Assembly: GCF_005871205.1 (NCBI RefSeq)
Contig: NZ_SWKM01000011.1
Coordinates: forward strand, 992,001-1,056,000
Direction of reading: 5' to 3'
DNA: 64,000 bases
Source: Marinobacter alexandrii
Lineage (GTDB): Bacteria > Pseudomonadota > Gammaproteobacteria > Pseudomonadales > Oleiphilaceae
Below the pieces are notes generated by a model. That model was not told where the DNA came from and searched no databases. It saw only the letters and a program-made list of their open reading frames with translations. The translations under genes and the position numbers were made by a program. How positions within the stretch are numbered: position 1 is the stretch's first letter; each line of letters opens with the position of its first letter. Of this stretch, positions 7,471 to 15,944 are shown in pieces.

Positions 7471-9033
7471 ATGTCTTCCATAGATACTGCAATACCAACT
7501 GCCGATACCTCTGGTGTTCGACGTATTGGCGATCCTCTTGTTCTTGCCCTGACGATGGGCTTCATTTTTCTGTTTGTGGGCTGGTCCCTGACCGACGCTG
7601 AAGGCTTATCTGCCGTCATCAATACCGGTTTCACCTGGACCGCGAAGTACCTGGGGTCGTTCTTCCAGCTGCTGCTGCTGGCTACGTTCTTCATCGCTCT
7701 GGTGGTTGCCTTTGGTCGCGCCGGCGTTGCCCGCCTGGGCGGCCTGCAGAAGCCGGAGATCAGCACGTTCCGCTGGTTGTCGATGATTCTCTGCACCCTG
7801 CTGGCCGGTGGCGGTGTGTTCTTCGCCGCAGGCGAGCCGGTCTATCACTTTGTGGTCGCGCCGCCGGTATCCACCGCCGAGGCGGGTACCGCTGAAGCCG
7901 TCGCGCCGGCCATGGCGCAATCGTTTATGCACTGGGGCTTTCTGGCCTGGGCCGTTCTGGGCTCGCTGACCGCCCTGGTGCTGGCGCATGCCCACTACGT
8001 TAAAGGCAAGCCCCTGCAGCCGCGCACGCTGCTTTACCCGGTACTGGGCGAGCGAGTCATGCAAGGCTGGTTCGGTGGTGTTGTCGACGCTTTGTGTGTC
8101 ATTGCCGTAGTGGCAGGCACCGTTGGCCCCATCGGGTTCCTGGCAACGCAGATGAGCTTTGGTTTGCATGAGCTGTTTGGCGTAGCCGATACCTTCACCA
8201 CTCAGCTGGTGATCCTGACACTGCTGGCCGGCGTTTACATGACGTCAGCAATCACCGGTGTTCACAAGGGGATTCAGATCCTCAGCCGTTTCAACGTAAT
8301 CCTCGCGCTGGTTATCGCGGCCGTGATCTTCGTGTTCGGGCCCACTCTGTTCCTCACCAACACCTATCTGACGTCGATGGGCGAGTACGTGTCGTCGTTC
8401 TTCGCGATGTCGACACTGACCTCGGAAACCGCACCGGACTGGTGGATGAAGTGGTGGACGGTGTTCTTCTTCGCCTGGTTCATCGGCTACACGCCGCTGA
8501 TGTCGATTTTCGTGGCGCGGATTTCCCGTGGTCGCAGCATTCGTCAGACCATTCTGGCGGTTGCCGTACTAGCACCCATCGCCACTTCGGTCTGGTTCAC
8601 GCTGCTGGGCGGTTCCGGCATTTACTATCAGCTCACAGGGGCCTTTGACCTGACATCGGCGTTGAACAACTTCTCCTTTGACGTGGCCACCCTGACCGTT
8701 GCTGAGGCACTGCCGGGCGGCACGCTGATGGCGGCGGCAATCCTTTTGCTGACCACTATTTTTGTTGCCACTACTGGTGATTCCATGAGTTACGCCATTG
8801 CCACCGTCGGTGCTGGCCACGATGAGCCGCATTACCTGGTACGTGCGTTCTGGGGTGGTGCCATGGCACTGATGGCCGCGATTCTTCTGTATATGGGGGC
8901 GGGGCAGATTGGTGTGCTGCAGCAGTTTATCGTGATCACGGCGATTCCCGTGTCGCTGATCATCCTGCCGTCGCTGTGGACCGGGCCGAAAGCGGCCTAT
9001 GCCATGGCCCGGTCACAGGGTATTGCGCTATAA
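7471..9033 (+). CDS. BCCT-family transporter (betaine/choline/carnitine type)
   Basis: A 520-residue protein with about 12 hydrophobic segments. The BCCT signature region is WWTVFFFAWFIGYTPLM followed by SIFVARISRGRSIR. BCCT carriers take up quaternary ammonium compounds (betaine, choline, carnitine, ectoine), usually driven by Na+ or H+, often for osmoprotection. The early segment where many BCCTs have a Gly-rich Na+ motif reads LLAGGGVFFAAGEPVYHF. The C-terminus after the last helix is very short (GPKAAYAMARSQGIAL), so the long osmosensing tail of BetP is absent. Monocistronic by context. Confidence 0.9.
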   Translation: MSSIDTAIPTADTSGVRRIGDPLVLALTMGFIFLFVGWSLTDAEGLSAVINTGFTWTAKYLGSFFQLLLLATFFIALVVAFGRAGVARLGGLQKPEISTFRWLSMILCTLLAGGGVFFAAGEPVYHFVVAPPVSTAEAGTAEAVAPAMAQSFMHWGFLAWAVLGSLTALVLAHAHYVKGKPLQPRTLLYPVLGERVMQGWFGGVVDALCVIAVVAGTVGPIGFLATQMSFGLHELFGVADTFTTQLVILTLLAGVYMTSAITGVHKGIQILSRFNVILALVIAAVIFVFGPTLFLTNTYLTSMGEYVSSFFAMSTLTSETAPDWWMKWWTVFFFAWFIGYTPLMSIFVARISRGRSIRQTILAVAVLAPIATSVWFTLLGGSGIYYQLTGAFDLTSALNNFSFDVATLTVAEALPGGTLMAAAILLLTTIFVATTGDSMSYAIATVGAGHDEPHYLVRAFWGGAMALMAAILLYMGAGQIGVLQQFIVITAIPVSLIILPSLWTGPKAAYAMARSQGIAL

Positions 9034-9091
9034 CTGCTGCGCTGTAACTGTTAAGTAGTCAGTACGACATTGTACTTCCGGCTGGTGGGCC

Positions 9092-9265
9092 CTACTTGGG
9101 ACCCCGGCCGCGAAGCACGTTGACGATGACAGAAATAACAAGCAGCACGAGGAAAATGAAGAACAGAATCTGAGCAAAATCTGTTGCCGCACCGGCAATC
9201 CCGCCAAATCCCAGAACGCCTGCGATCACGGCAATAATCAAACAAACAATCGCCCAATAAAGCAT
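9092..9265 (-). CDS. DUF1328 small membrane protein
   Basis: A 57-residue protein beginning [20 protein letters not shown] and ending NVLRGRGPK. Two hydrophobic helices flank a GIAGAA turn, as in DUF1328/YtjA proteins of about 55 residues. The start has an excellent Shine-Dalgarno, TAAGGAGG, 7 bases upstream. Members are often stress-associated inner-membrane peptides of unknown role. Annotation programs with a 60-residue cutoff would miss it; an out-of-frame reading of the same strand is a shadow. Confidence 0.9.
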   Translation of the reverse strand: MLYWAIVCLIIAVIAGVLGFGGIAGAATDFAQILFFIFLVLLVISVIVNVLRGRGPK

Positions 9266-9319
9266 ATTCCTTCCTCCTTAATAGAATTCGCTATTTACCG
9301 TAGTGCACGCTACTAGCCG

Positions 9320-9964
9320 CTACGGTTCCTGTGCAATTTCCCGCAAGGCATCAATCAGTGTGTCAGGTTCCTGGGCACCGGAGATCAGGAATTTCTGGTT
9401 TACAATATAGGCAGGTACGGCCGACACACCAGCCTGTTGGTAGCGGGCTTTGTCAGCACGCACCGCGTCAGCATAACGCTCGGAGCTGAGCACGGCTTGA
9501 GCTTCTTCTGCATCCAGACCGACTGAGCTTGCGCAACTGATGAGGACGTCGGTATCCGTCACGTTTTCAGCACGACCAAAGTAGGCTTCGAACAACGCCA
9601 TCTTCATTTCAGTTTGCTTGCCCTGTTCACCGGCCCATTTCACCAGCCGGTGGCCATCAAAGGTATTGCGGGTATAGCGCTCCTGCAACTTCTCGAAGTT
9701 CAGGCCCAGGTCCTTGGCGATCTCCATCATCTGGGCCTGGTTCGCCCGCATTTCGTCTTCACTGCGCCCATACTTGCGCGCCAGTGCCGGCAGGATGGGT
9801 TCACCATCACCGGAAGGATCCGGGTTCAGCTCAAAGGCATGCCATTCAACCCGAATGTCCAGGTCGTCCTTCAGGGCCGCCATCGCTTTTTCCAGGCGGG
9901 CATAGCCAATGGCGCACCAGGGGCAGGCGATGTCGGAAACAATGTCAATCTGTAGTGTGGTCAT
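9320..9964 (-). CDS. DsbA-family oxidoreductase (FrnE-like)
   Basis: A 214-residue cytoplasmic thioredoxin-fold protein without a signal peptide. The active-site motif C14-P-W-C17 sits in IVSDIACPWCAIGY, and the cis-Pro region reads AGVSAVPAYIVNQKFLISGA. The helical insertion with NTFDGHRLVKWAGEQGK fits the FrnE/2-hydroxychromene-2-carboxylate isomerase-like branch, which works in the cytoplasm on disulfides or glutathione-dependent reactions. It stands alone between DUF1328 and rsuA, all on the minus strand but with separate start signals. Confidence 0.9.
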   Translation of the reverse strand: MTTLQIDIVSDIACPWCAIGYARLEKAMAALKDDLDIRVEWHAFELNPDPSGDGEPILPALARKYGRSEDEMRANQAQMMEIAKDLGLNFEKLQERYTRNTFDGHRLVKWAGEQGKQTEMKMALFEAYFGRAENVTDTDVLISCASSVGLDAEEAQAVLSSERYADAVRADKARYQQAGVSAVPAYIVNQKFLISGAQEPDTLIDALREIAQEP

Positions 9965-10034
9965 GAGGGCTCCGGGAGCGTGGCTTTCAAACAGCCTACC
10001 TGAAATGGGGGAGAACTGTCTTGTGGTCGCTAAG

Positions 10035-10730
10035 TTACGGTAGTGAAAGAATTTCTTCGGAGGTCAGAGGCCGGTAATCGCCAGTGGCGAGATCCTCGTT
10101 TAGCCTGATATCCCCCATCCGCTCCCGATGCAAAGCCGTCACCCGATTACCTACCCGATGGAACATGCGCTTGATCTGATGGTAGCGCCCTTCATAGATA
10201 GTCACCCGTGCTTCCCGTGCCCCCAGCTGCTCCAGTTGCGCGGGTGAGGTGCGGAGTTGTTCGTACTCAAACCACAATCCCTCGGCAAAGCGTTCTGAGG
10301 TTTCCTCGCTGATCGGGTACGCGGTGGTTACATGATAAATCTTGGGGATCTTGACCTTGGGTTCGGTCAGCTGGCGTGACCACTGGCCATCGTTGGTGAG
10401 GATCAGCAGGCCAGTGCTGGCCCGGTCCAACCGGCCGGCAATGTGCAGGTCCCGGTGCAGGTCTGGTGCAATTAGGTCCAGGACGGTGGGATGCTCGGCG
10501 TCTACAGTGGCACTGAGATAGCCCGCCGGTTTGTGCAGCATCAGGTAGCAGGGTGTGTCGGCAGCCTGAATAACCTCGCCATCCACTGCCACGCTGGCGA
10601 AGCGATCCACTTCCTGGGCAGCAACCCGGCACGGCAAGTCATTCACCGTCACCCGACCGGCGGCGATCAGGGCGTTGGCGCGTTTGCGACTGGTGCCGTC
10701 CTGGTTGCTAAGAATTCGGGAAAGCTTCAT
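10035..10730 (-). CDS. rsuA: 16S rRNA pseudouridine synthase RsuA
   Basis: A 231-residue protein with an N-terminal S4 RNA-binding domain (MKLSRILSNQDGTSRKRANA to VTVNDLP). The RsuA/RluB catalytic domain follows, with the nucleophile D102 in IAGRLDRASTGLLILTND and the later motifs EGRYHQIKRMFHRVGNRV and LHRERMGDI. RsuA makes pseudouridine 516 of 16S rRNA. Length matches E. coli RsuA (231 residues), and the RLDRASTG context favours RsuA over RluE or RluB. Confidence 0.9.
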   Translation of the reverse strand: MKLSRILSNQDGTSRKRANALIAAGRVTVNDLPCRVAAQEVDRFASVAVDGEVIQAADTPCYLMLHKPAGYLSATVDAEHPTVLDLIAPDLHRDLHIAGRLDRASTGLLILTNDGQWSRQLTEPKVKIPKIYHVTTAYPISEETSERFAEGLWFEYEQLRTSPAQLEQLGAREARVTIYEGRYHQIKRMFHRVGNRVTALHRERMGDIRLNEDLATGDYRPLTSEEILSLP

Positions 10731-10808
10731 GGTGCTAATCGTCTATGCTGAAAGAAACGTTGCAAGAATCACTGAAATAAACCTACGACAATAATACGAG
10801 GAACTGCC

Positions 10809-11045
10809 ATGCCATTCTCCGCTGATCACCTTGCCGAACTCAATCTTCTGGCCCAGTTTGAGTCCACGTCCAGCCAGGAAGGGATCAAGGTTCATGCTCA
10901 TTCGGCAGCCCCGGAAACGGTCAAAGCCGCTGAAAATCTGTTTGCCCGAGGCTTGATCAGTCAGAAGGACGGTGGCTACCTCACGCCCCTGGGGGCCGAG
11001 GCGGTTGATCTGACTCAGAAACTTCAATCCATTCTCAGCAGCTGA
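10809..11045 (+). CDS. TIGR02647 family small protein
   Basis: A 78-residue protein, MPFSADHLAELNLLAQFE to LTQKLQSILSS, with GAGG just upstream of the ATG. Sequence and length match the TIGR02647 family, common in Pseudomonas and Marinobacter. It looks like a winged helix: KAAENLFARGLISQKDGGYLTPLG resembles the recognition helix and wing of small MarR/ArsR-like folds. DNA binding is inference; no function is known to me. Divergent from rsuA. Confidence 0.8.
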   Translation: MPFSADHLAELNLLAQFESTSSQEGIKVHAHSAAPETVKAAENLFARGLISQKDGGYLTPLGAEAVDLTQKLQSILSS

Positions 11046-11110
11046 CCTGAGTCAAGCGAGGGGTCACAAGCTTAAAACGCTTGGGCCTGCGCTAGCCGGA
11101 GGTTGTGTCG

Positions 11111-11842
11111 ATGGGTAGCTGGAAAACCTCTCCCATTCTCTGGATGGCGCTCAGTATCACCAGCGTTTTCACAATTGTTGGTGTGCTATACGCCCTCGGT
11201 GTCCATCGCCAGGTGCTTGATCTGTTGCACTGGGTGGACCGTCAGGGTGCCTGGGCGGCGGTCATGTTTATTGCCATCATGGCGCTGGCGATGGTGCTCC
11301 TGCTGCCGGGCGTGCTGCTTACCACTGGCGCGGGCTTTGTATTCGGGGTGGTTGAGGGCACCACCTACGTTGTTGTCGGCACCACCCTGGGTGCTGCCAT
11401 CGCCTTTCTCATTGCCCGGTACTTTCTGGGTGAACGGGCCCATATTTATATCCAGAACCGCGTCGGGCTACTGTCGGTCAGTCGGGAAATGGCCCCCCAC
11501 GGCTGGAAGATCGTGCTGCTGACCCGGCTGATTCCTTTCTTTCCCGGTAAGCTTTCCAACTTTCTGTTCGGTCTGACTAACTTTTCCTTCGGCGGCTTTG
11601 TTGCCGGGACCTTCATTGGCGTGATTCCGTTTTCGTTGCACAACGTGTACCTGGGTTCGCTGACGGCGGATCTGTCGACCCTGGGTGCCCGCGAAAGCGT
11701 CCGGACGCCTCTTGAATGGGGTATCTACGGTGCCGGTTTTGTCGGCACGGTGGCGGCAGTGGTGTTTTTTAACCGGCTGGCGCGCCGGGCATTGGCGCGC
11801 TATCGGGTAGAGGCCCACGCAACCGACGAAGGGGAGGAGTAG
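11111..11842 (+). CDS. TVP38/TMEM64 (DedA-like) membrane protein
   Basis: A 243-residue polytopic membrane protein. The ATG at 11111 is preferred over a GTG two codons earlier because GGAGG is 8 bases upstream of it. Five or six helices are present, with the conserved SNARE-associated/VTT domain: LLPGVLLTTGAGFVFGVVEG, ATLGAAIAFLIARYFLG-type helix, then LTRLIPFFPGKLSNFLFGLT and GFVAGTFIGVIPFSLHNVYLG. VTT proteins are implicated in lipid scrambling and membrane homeostasis. Its stop codon directly abuts the start of the next gene, so the two are translated as one unit. Confidence 0.92.
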   Translation: MGSWKTSPILWMALSITSVFTIVGVLYALGVHRQVLDLLHWVDRQGAWAAVMFIAIMALAMVLLLPGVLLTTGAGFVFGVVEGTTYVVVGTTLGAAIAFLIARYFLGERAHIYIQNRVGLLSVSREMAPHGWKIVLLTRLIPFFPGKLSNFLFGLTNFSFGGFVAGTFIGVIPFSLHNVYLGSLTADLSTLGARESVRTPLEWGIYGAGFVGTVAAVVFFNRLARRALARYRVEAHATDEGEE

Positions 11843-14038
11843 ATGAGCTGGATGAAATGGTTGCCGTGGCGCTATCTGGTCAAGCGCATGGCGCATCAGC
11901 ACGGCTTTCTGGATCCGATTGCGCTGCTGGGAAGACTGCACAGCTTTGCCCAGCCCTCGGAAGTGGGTGAGCCGATTGAACTACTACGCGCCGGTGTGGT
12001 GTTTCACGCCCGTGGACTGATTAACAGCCGCGTTATCCAGCACAACCTGGATTGGGTTTGGCCATACTGGGTGGAGCGCCAGTTCGACCCTGGCGACCCG
12101 GCCTTCATTCCCCGGGCCTTCTCCATCACCCACATTAACCTGAGTAACCGTAACTGGACGGCCATTGGCCTTCCCGATGTTGATGACCTACCGGTGGTGG
12201 ACCCCAGAGGTCTGGTGACGCCGCTTTACGATGGCTGGTCAGTGGACGGCTGGTTGTTGGCAGACGACGGCCGCTGCCTGCTGCCATCACGATGCAAAAC
12301 CAGTCGGCAATGGCTCGAGCTGGAAGACAACCCCTGTGTGGTAACTGAGTCGGAGATGGACGGTTTGCGGCTGATCAGCCGGGCCCAGGTGGTGATGGAG
12401 CATGGCCGGCCGGTTTGTCAGCTGGTACTCGAGGGGCATTCTGACGTGCCGGGATCGCTGGTGGTGTCGCTGCGCCCGGCCAACCCCGAGGGTGTGTCGT
12501 TTATCCGCCGGGTGAAGCTGTCGCCCCAACGGAATGCCTGGAAAGTGGATGGCCGGCACTCGGTGCAGTTCAGCCAACCTGCGCAAAGTCACCATGTATC
12601 GGATTACCGGCAGGGCGATGTCCACATTCATCTGGCCGACATTGCCGATCAGAACGACGGCCGTTGCGATGTTGGCCTGGTGACTGCGGCGGCGCTGTTC
12701 CCGGTCAGGGCTGGCAAAGTCTCGACCCTGGCCATTACAGTGCCCTTGGCTAAAGAACGCGCGGCCAGCAGCAGCCCTGTGCCCTGGCCCGAAGCACTGG
12801 ATGGGCACGCCCGCCTCGAGTGCCCGGAGCCGACCTGGCAATTTCTTTACGACGCAGCCTTGCGCTCTCTGGTGCTGCACTCTCCGGACGACGTTTACCC
12901 CGGCCCCTACACCTACAAGCGATTCTGGTTCCGGGATGCGGCGTTCATCGTGCACGCGCTTCTGTGTGCAGGGCTGACCCAGCGAGCCGAGCGGGCCCTG
13001 AACCAGTTTCCCGAGCGGCAGCTGAAAAACGGTTACTTTCGCTCACAGGAAGGCGAGTGGGATGCCAACGGTGAGGTGCTGTGGATCCTGCAGCGGTTCC
13101 ACGCCATCACCGGCCGTAAACTGCCGCTGGACTGGTTCGAACCGGTCAGCAAGGGCGCCCACTGGATACAGCGGAAGCGAGTCAGCGGCAACATTGATAA
13201 ACCCCACGCCGGGCTGCTGCCCGCTGGCTTCAGCGCCGAGCACTTGGGGCCAAACGACTATTATTACTGGGATGATTTCTGGGGTATCGCCGGTCTCAAA
13301 GCTGCCTCTGAATTGCTGGCCAAAGACGATCCCGAAACCAGCGGAGCGTTCGCCACCGGTGCCGAGGAGTTTTCCCGAACCGTGGACCGGAGTCTGGCTA
13401 GCTGCCAGCGTCGACTCAAGCGCCGGGCTATGCCCGCTTCGCCCTATCGGCGGTTGGATGCCGGCGCCATCGGTTCCCTGGCCATGGGCTATCCCACCCA
13501 GCTGTGCGAACCGGATGATCCCCGGATCCTGGACAGCGTCGAGTTCCTGCTCGAGAACTGTTTCGTGAATGGCGCCTTCTATCAGGACATGATCCACTCA
13601 GGCCTGAATGCCTACCTGACCCTGCACGTGGCCCAGGTTCTTTTACGCGCCGGTGACGTCCGGTTCCTGGCGCTGATGGATGTGGTGGCGGAGCTGGCAT
13701 CGCCAACCGGACAATGGCCTGAGGCGATTCACCCGGGCACTGGCGGTGGCTGCATGGGCGATGGTCACCACGTCTGGGCGTCTGCTGAATGGGTGTTAAT
13801 GGTGCGCAACTGCTTTGTCCGGGAGGAGGGCGACCGGCTGATTCTGTGCGCGGGCGTGCCCGAACGGTGGCTTGAGCAGGAAGCGCCGATACGGTTCGGG
13901 CCGGCACCGACCGGCTTTGGCACGATTTCCGTCACCATTCAGCCCCACCCCGGGGCAGCGCCGGAGGTGACCTGGTCCGGCAGTTGGCACCGCGACGAAC
14001 CAACCATTGAGGTGCGGTTACCGGGCTGGAAACCTTGA
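11843..14038 (+). CDS. predicted (alpha/alpha)6-barrel glycoside hydrolase-like protein, specificity unknown
   Basis: A 731-residue cytoplasmic protein starting immediately after the TVP38 stop (TAGATG). The N-terminal 300 residues look beta-rich. The C-terminal part resembles six-hairpin glycosidases of the GH15/amylo-glucosidase type: KRFWFRDAAFIVHALLCAGL near residue 360, EGEWDANGEVLWILQRF near 405-420, NDYYYWDDFWGIAGLK near 470, and GQWPEAIHPGTGGGCMGDG near 623. Candidate acids are the Asp of FRDAAF and the Glu of WPEAIH. There is no signal peptide and no carbohydrate-binding module. The substrate may be a cytoplasmic glucan or a lipid-linked sugar given its partner, but that is inference. 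Confidence 0.6.
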   Translation: MSWMKWLPWRYLVKRMAHQHGFLDPIALLGRLHSFAQPSEVGEPIELLRAGVVFHARGLINSRVIQHNLDWVWPYWVERQFDPGDPAFIPRAFSITHINLSNRNWTAIGLPDVDDLPVVDPRGLVTPLYDGWSVDGWLLADDGRCLLPSRCKTSRQWLELEDNPCVVTESEMDGLRLISRAQVVMEHGRPVCQLVLEGHSDVPGSLVVSLRPANPEGVSFIRRVKLSPQRNAWKVDGRHSVQFSQPAQSHHVSDYRQGDVHIHLADIADQNDGRCDVGLVTAAALFPVRAGKVSTLAITVPLAKERAASSSPVPWPEALDGHARLECPEPTWQFLYDAALRSLVLHSPDDVYPGPYTYKRFWFRDAAFIVHALLCAGLTQRAERALNQFPERQLKNGYFRSQEGEWDANGEVLWILQRFHAITGRKLPLDWFEPVSKGAHWIQRKRVSGNIDKPHAGLLPAGFSAEHLGPNDYYYWDDFWGIAGLKAASELLAKDDPETSGAFATGAEEFSRTVDRSLASCQRRLKRRAMPASPYRRLDAGAIGSLAMGYPTQLCEPDDPRILDSVEFLLENCFVNGAFYQDMIHSGLNAYLTLHVAQVLLRAGDVRFLALMDVVAELASPTGQWPEAIHPGTGGGCMGDGHHVWASAEWVLMVRNCFVREEGDRLILCAGVPERWLEQEAPIRFGPAPTGFGTISVTIQPHPGAAPEVTWSGSWHRDEPTIEVRLPGWKP

Positions 14039-14155
14039 TCATCTGTACCGGTTTCTAAAGCAGTTTTCTGTATCTGTTTTGTTTGCCTGCTAACTTCTAG
14101 AGTACTGTGTCTAAAGTACAGTGACCGAATAATTCACGAAATCCGGCTGCGACGC

Positions 14156-15043
14156 ATGCGTTCATTCTTTTTCTCGTTTTTTGTTCCCGCCCTGTTTGTC
14201 TGGCTGTGGAGCACGGGCTTTATCGGCGCCAAATACGGCCTGCCGTTTGCCGAGCCGTTTACGCTCCTGCTGATCCGCATGCTGCTGACCCTGGTATTGC
14301 TGGTCGGCCTGGCCTGGCTGATGAAAACCCGCTGGCCCGGATGGCGTGGCGCCGGGCACCTGGCGGTCACCGGTATTCTGGTGCATGGCTGTTATCTGGG
14401 AGGGGTGTACTACGCCATTCAGGACGGTATGGCCTCCGGCATCGTGTCGCTGATTGTCGGGCTCCAGCCCCTGGTCACCGCCGCGGCGGCGGTGGTGTTC
14501 CTGAAAGAAGCGGTTAGCGGCCGGCAGTGGCTGGGCCTGGCGTTGGGCCTGATCGGCGTGTCGTTGGTGTTGGTCGAGAAGTTTGGGGGTACCGGCGTTG
14601 AATCGGGCATCTCACCCTGGGCGCTTGCCTGGACCTTGGTGGCGCTGGCGGGTATTTCCATGGGCACGGTGTATCAGAAACGCCACGGCACTGGCGCCGA
14701 TCTGGTTGCCGGTACCATCATCCAGTATGCCGCCGCCGCGACCCTGTTTGCCATCGGCGCTTTCGCGCTGGAATCCCGCGAGGTTGAGTGGAGCTTGCAG
14801 TTGCAGCTGTCCATGGCCTGGCTGGTACTGGGCGTGTCCATCGGCGCTATTTTGCTGTTGATGTGGCTGATTCGTCAGGGCGCCGCGTCGCAGGTGGCGA
14901 GCCTGTTTTATCTGGTGCCGCCGGTGACTGCCCTGGAAGCCTACCTGTTGTTCGATGAACGCCTGGGTGGCCTGGCCATGGTGGGTGGTCTGGTCGCCAT
15001 TACCGGTGTGGCGCTCGTGGTCACCCAGAAGAAAAGCGCATGA
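14156..15043 (+). CDS. EamA/DMT-family transporter
   Basis: A 295-residue protein with two EamA repeats, about ten membrane helices in all. The first begins FVPALFVWLWSTGFIGAKYG and includes YYAIQDGMASGIVSLIVGLQ; the second begins WTLVALAGISMGTVYQKRHG and ends YLLFDERLGGLAMVGGLVAI. DMT carriers export metabolites or amino acids. The stop overlaps the start of the next EamA gene by 4 bases (ATGA), so the two are translationally coupled. Substrate unknown. Confidence 0.88.
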   Translation: MRSFFFSFFVPALFVWLWSTGFIGAKYGLPFAEPFTLLLIRMLLTLVLLVGLAWLMKTRWPGWRGAGHLAVTGILVHGCYLGGVYYAIQDGMASGIVSLIVGLQPLVTAAAAVVFLKEAVSGRQWLGLALGLIGVSLVLVEKFGGTGVESGISPWALAWTLVALAGISMGTVYQKRHGTGADLVAGTIIQYAAAATLFAIGAFALESREVEWSLQLQLSMAWLVLGVSIGAILLLMWLIRQGAASQVASLFYLVPPVTALEAYLLFDERLGGLAMVGGLVAITGVALVVTQKKSA

Positions 15044-15930
15044 GTGACGTAACCCGAGGGGTCTGGTTCGGCCTGTCTGCCTACACCATCTGGGGCTGCT
15101 TTCCGCTGTTCTTCGCCCTGTTCGAGGGCGTGCCCGCGTTTGAAATCCTTGTGCACCGGATTGTCTGGTCCTGTGTCTTCCTGGCGCTGGTGATCAGTGG
15201 CTTGCGGCGCTGGCCTGCGGTCCGTTCTGCCCTTAGTAATCCGCGCCAGCTATGGCGGGTACTGGGCTGTGCACTGCTGATTGCGGCCAACTGGGGCATT
15301 TACATCTATTCGGTGGAAACCCGCCATGTTCTGCAGGCCAGTCTTGGCTATTTCCTGACACCGCTGGTGAACGTGGCGCTGGGTATGCTGGTGCTGCGCG
15401 AGCGCATGGGGCCGTGGCAACTGGCGGCAGTGGTTCTTGCTGGCATCGGCATACTGATCCAGCTGGTTATGCTGGGGGCAGTGCCCTGGATCACGCTGAT
15501 GCTCGCGCTGACCTTCGGTACCTATGGCCTGCTGCGTAAGCAGGTGCTGCTGGACGGCTTGTCTGGTCTGTTTGTCGAGACCCTGTTGTTGCTACCGGTA
15601 GGATTGATGACCTTCGGCTGGCTGGGCTACGCCGGTGTGTCCCATTATGGCGACAGTCTCTCCGTCAGTGCCTTGCTGATGGCCAGCGGCATCGTGACTG
15701 CCATCCCGCTGCTGCTGTTTGCCGGCGCGGCCCGGCGTTTGCGTCTGTCCACCGTGGGCTTCCTGATGTACATCAATCCCACCCTGCAGTTTTTCATCGC
15801 CCTGCTGGTCTTTGACGAGCCGCTGAGCCAGGTGCAACTGACCAGCTTCATCGTCATCTGGGTAGCACTGGGTCTTTACAGCTGGTCGTCCTGGCACTAC
15901 CGGCCACGGGTGCCGGCAGGCCAGAACTGA
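15040..15930 (+). CDS. rarD: RarD-type EamA transporter
   Basis: A 296-residue protein with ten predicted helices. Its start MSDVTRGVWFGLSAYTIWGC and the segments HRIVWSCVFLALV, GIYIYSVETRHVLQASLGYF and FLTPLVNVALGMLVLRERM are characteristic of RarD (chloramphenicol-sensitivity family). The start overlaps the stop of the preceding EamA gene. The GLYxYxVxxxHxxxxSLGYF region and the NPLVNV-like motif make assignment to RarD firmer than to EamA in general. The transported compound is unknown. Confidence 0.88.
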   Translation: MSDVTRGVWFGLSAYTIWGCFPLFFALFEGVPAFEILVHRIVWSCVFLALVISGLRRWPAVRSALSNPRQLWRVLGCALLIAANWGIYIYSVETRHVLQASLGYFLTPLVNVALGMLVLRERMGPWQLAAVVLAGIGILIQLVMLGAVPWITLMLALTFGTYGLLRKQVLLDGLSGLFVETLLLLPVGLMTFGWLGYAGVSHYGDSLSVSALLMASGIVTAIPLLLFAGAARRLRLSTVGFLMYINPTLQFFIALLVFDEPLSQVQLTSFIVIWVALGLYSWSSWHYRPRVPAGQN

Positions 15931-15944
15931 GCCCCGGAAGCGGC

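Noticed and set aside
9051..9257. 68-residue reading frame MGDCLFDY...
   Set aside because: It is a shifted frame over the DUF1328 gene, which has the family sequence and a strong ribosome site.
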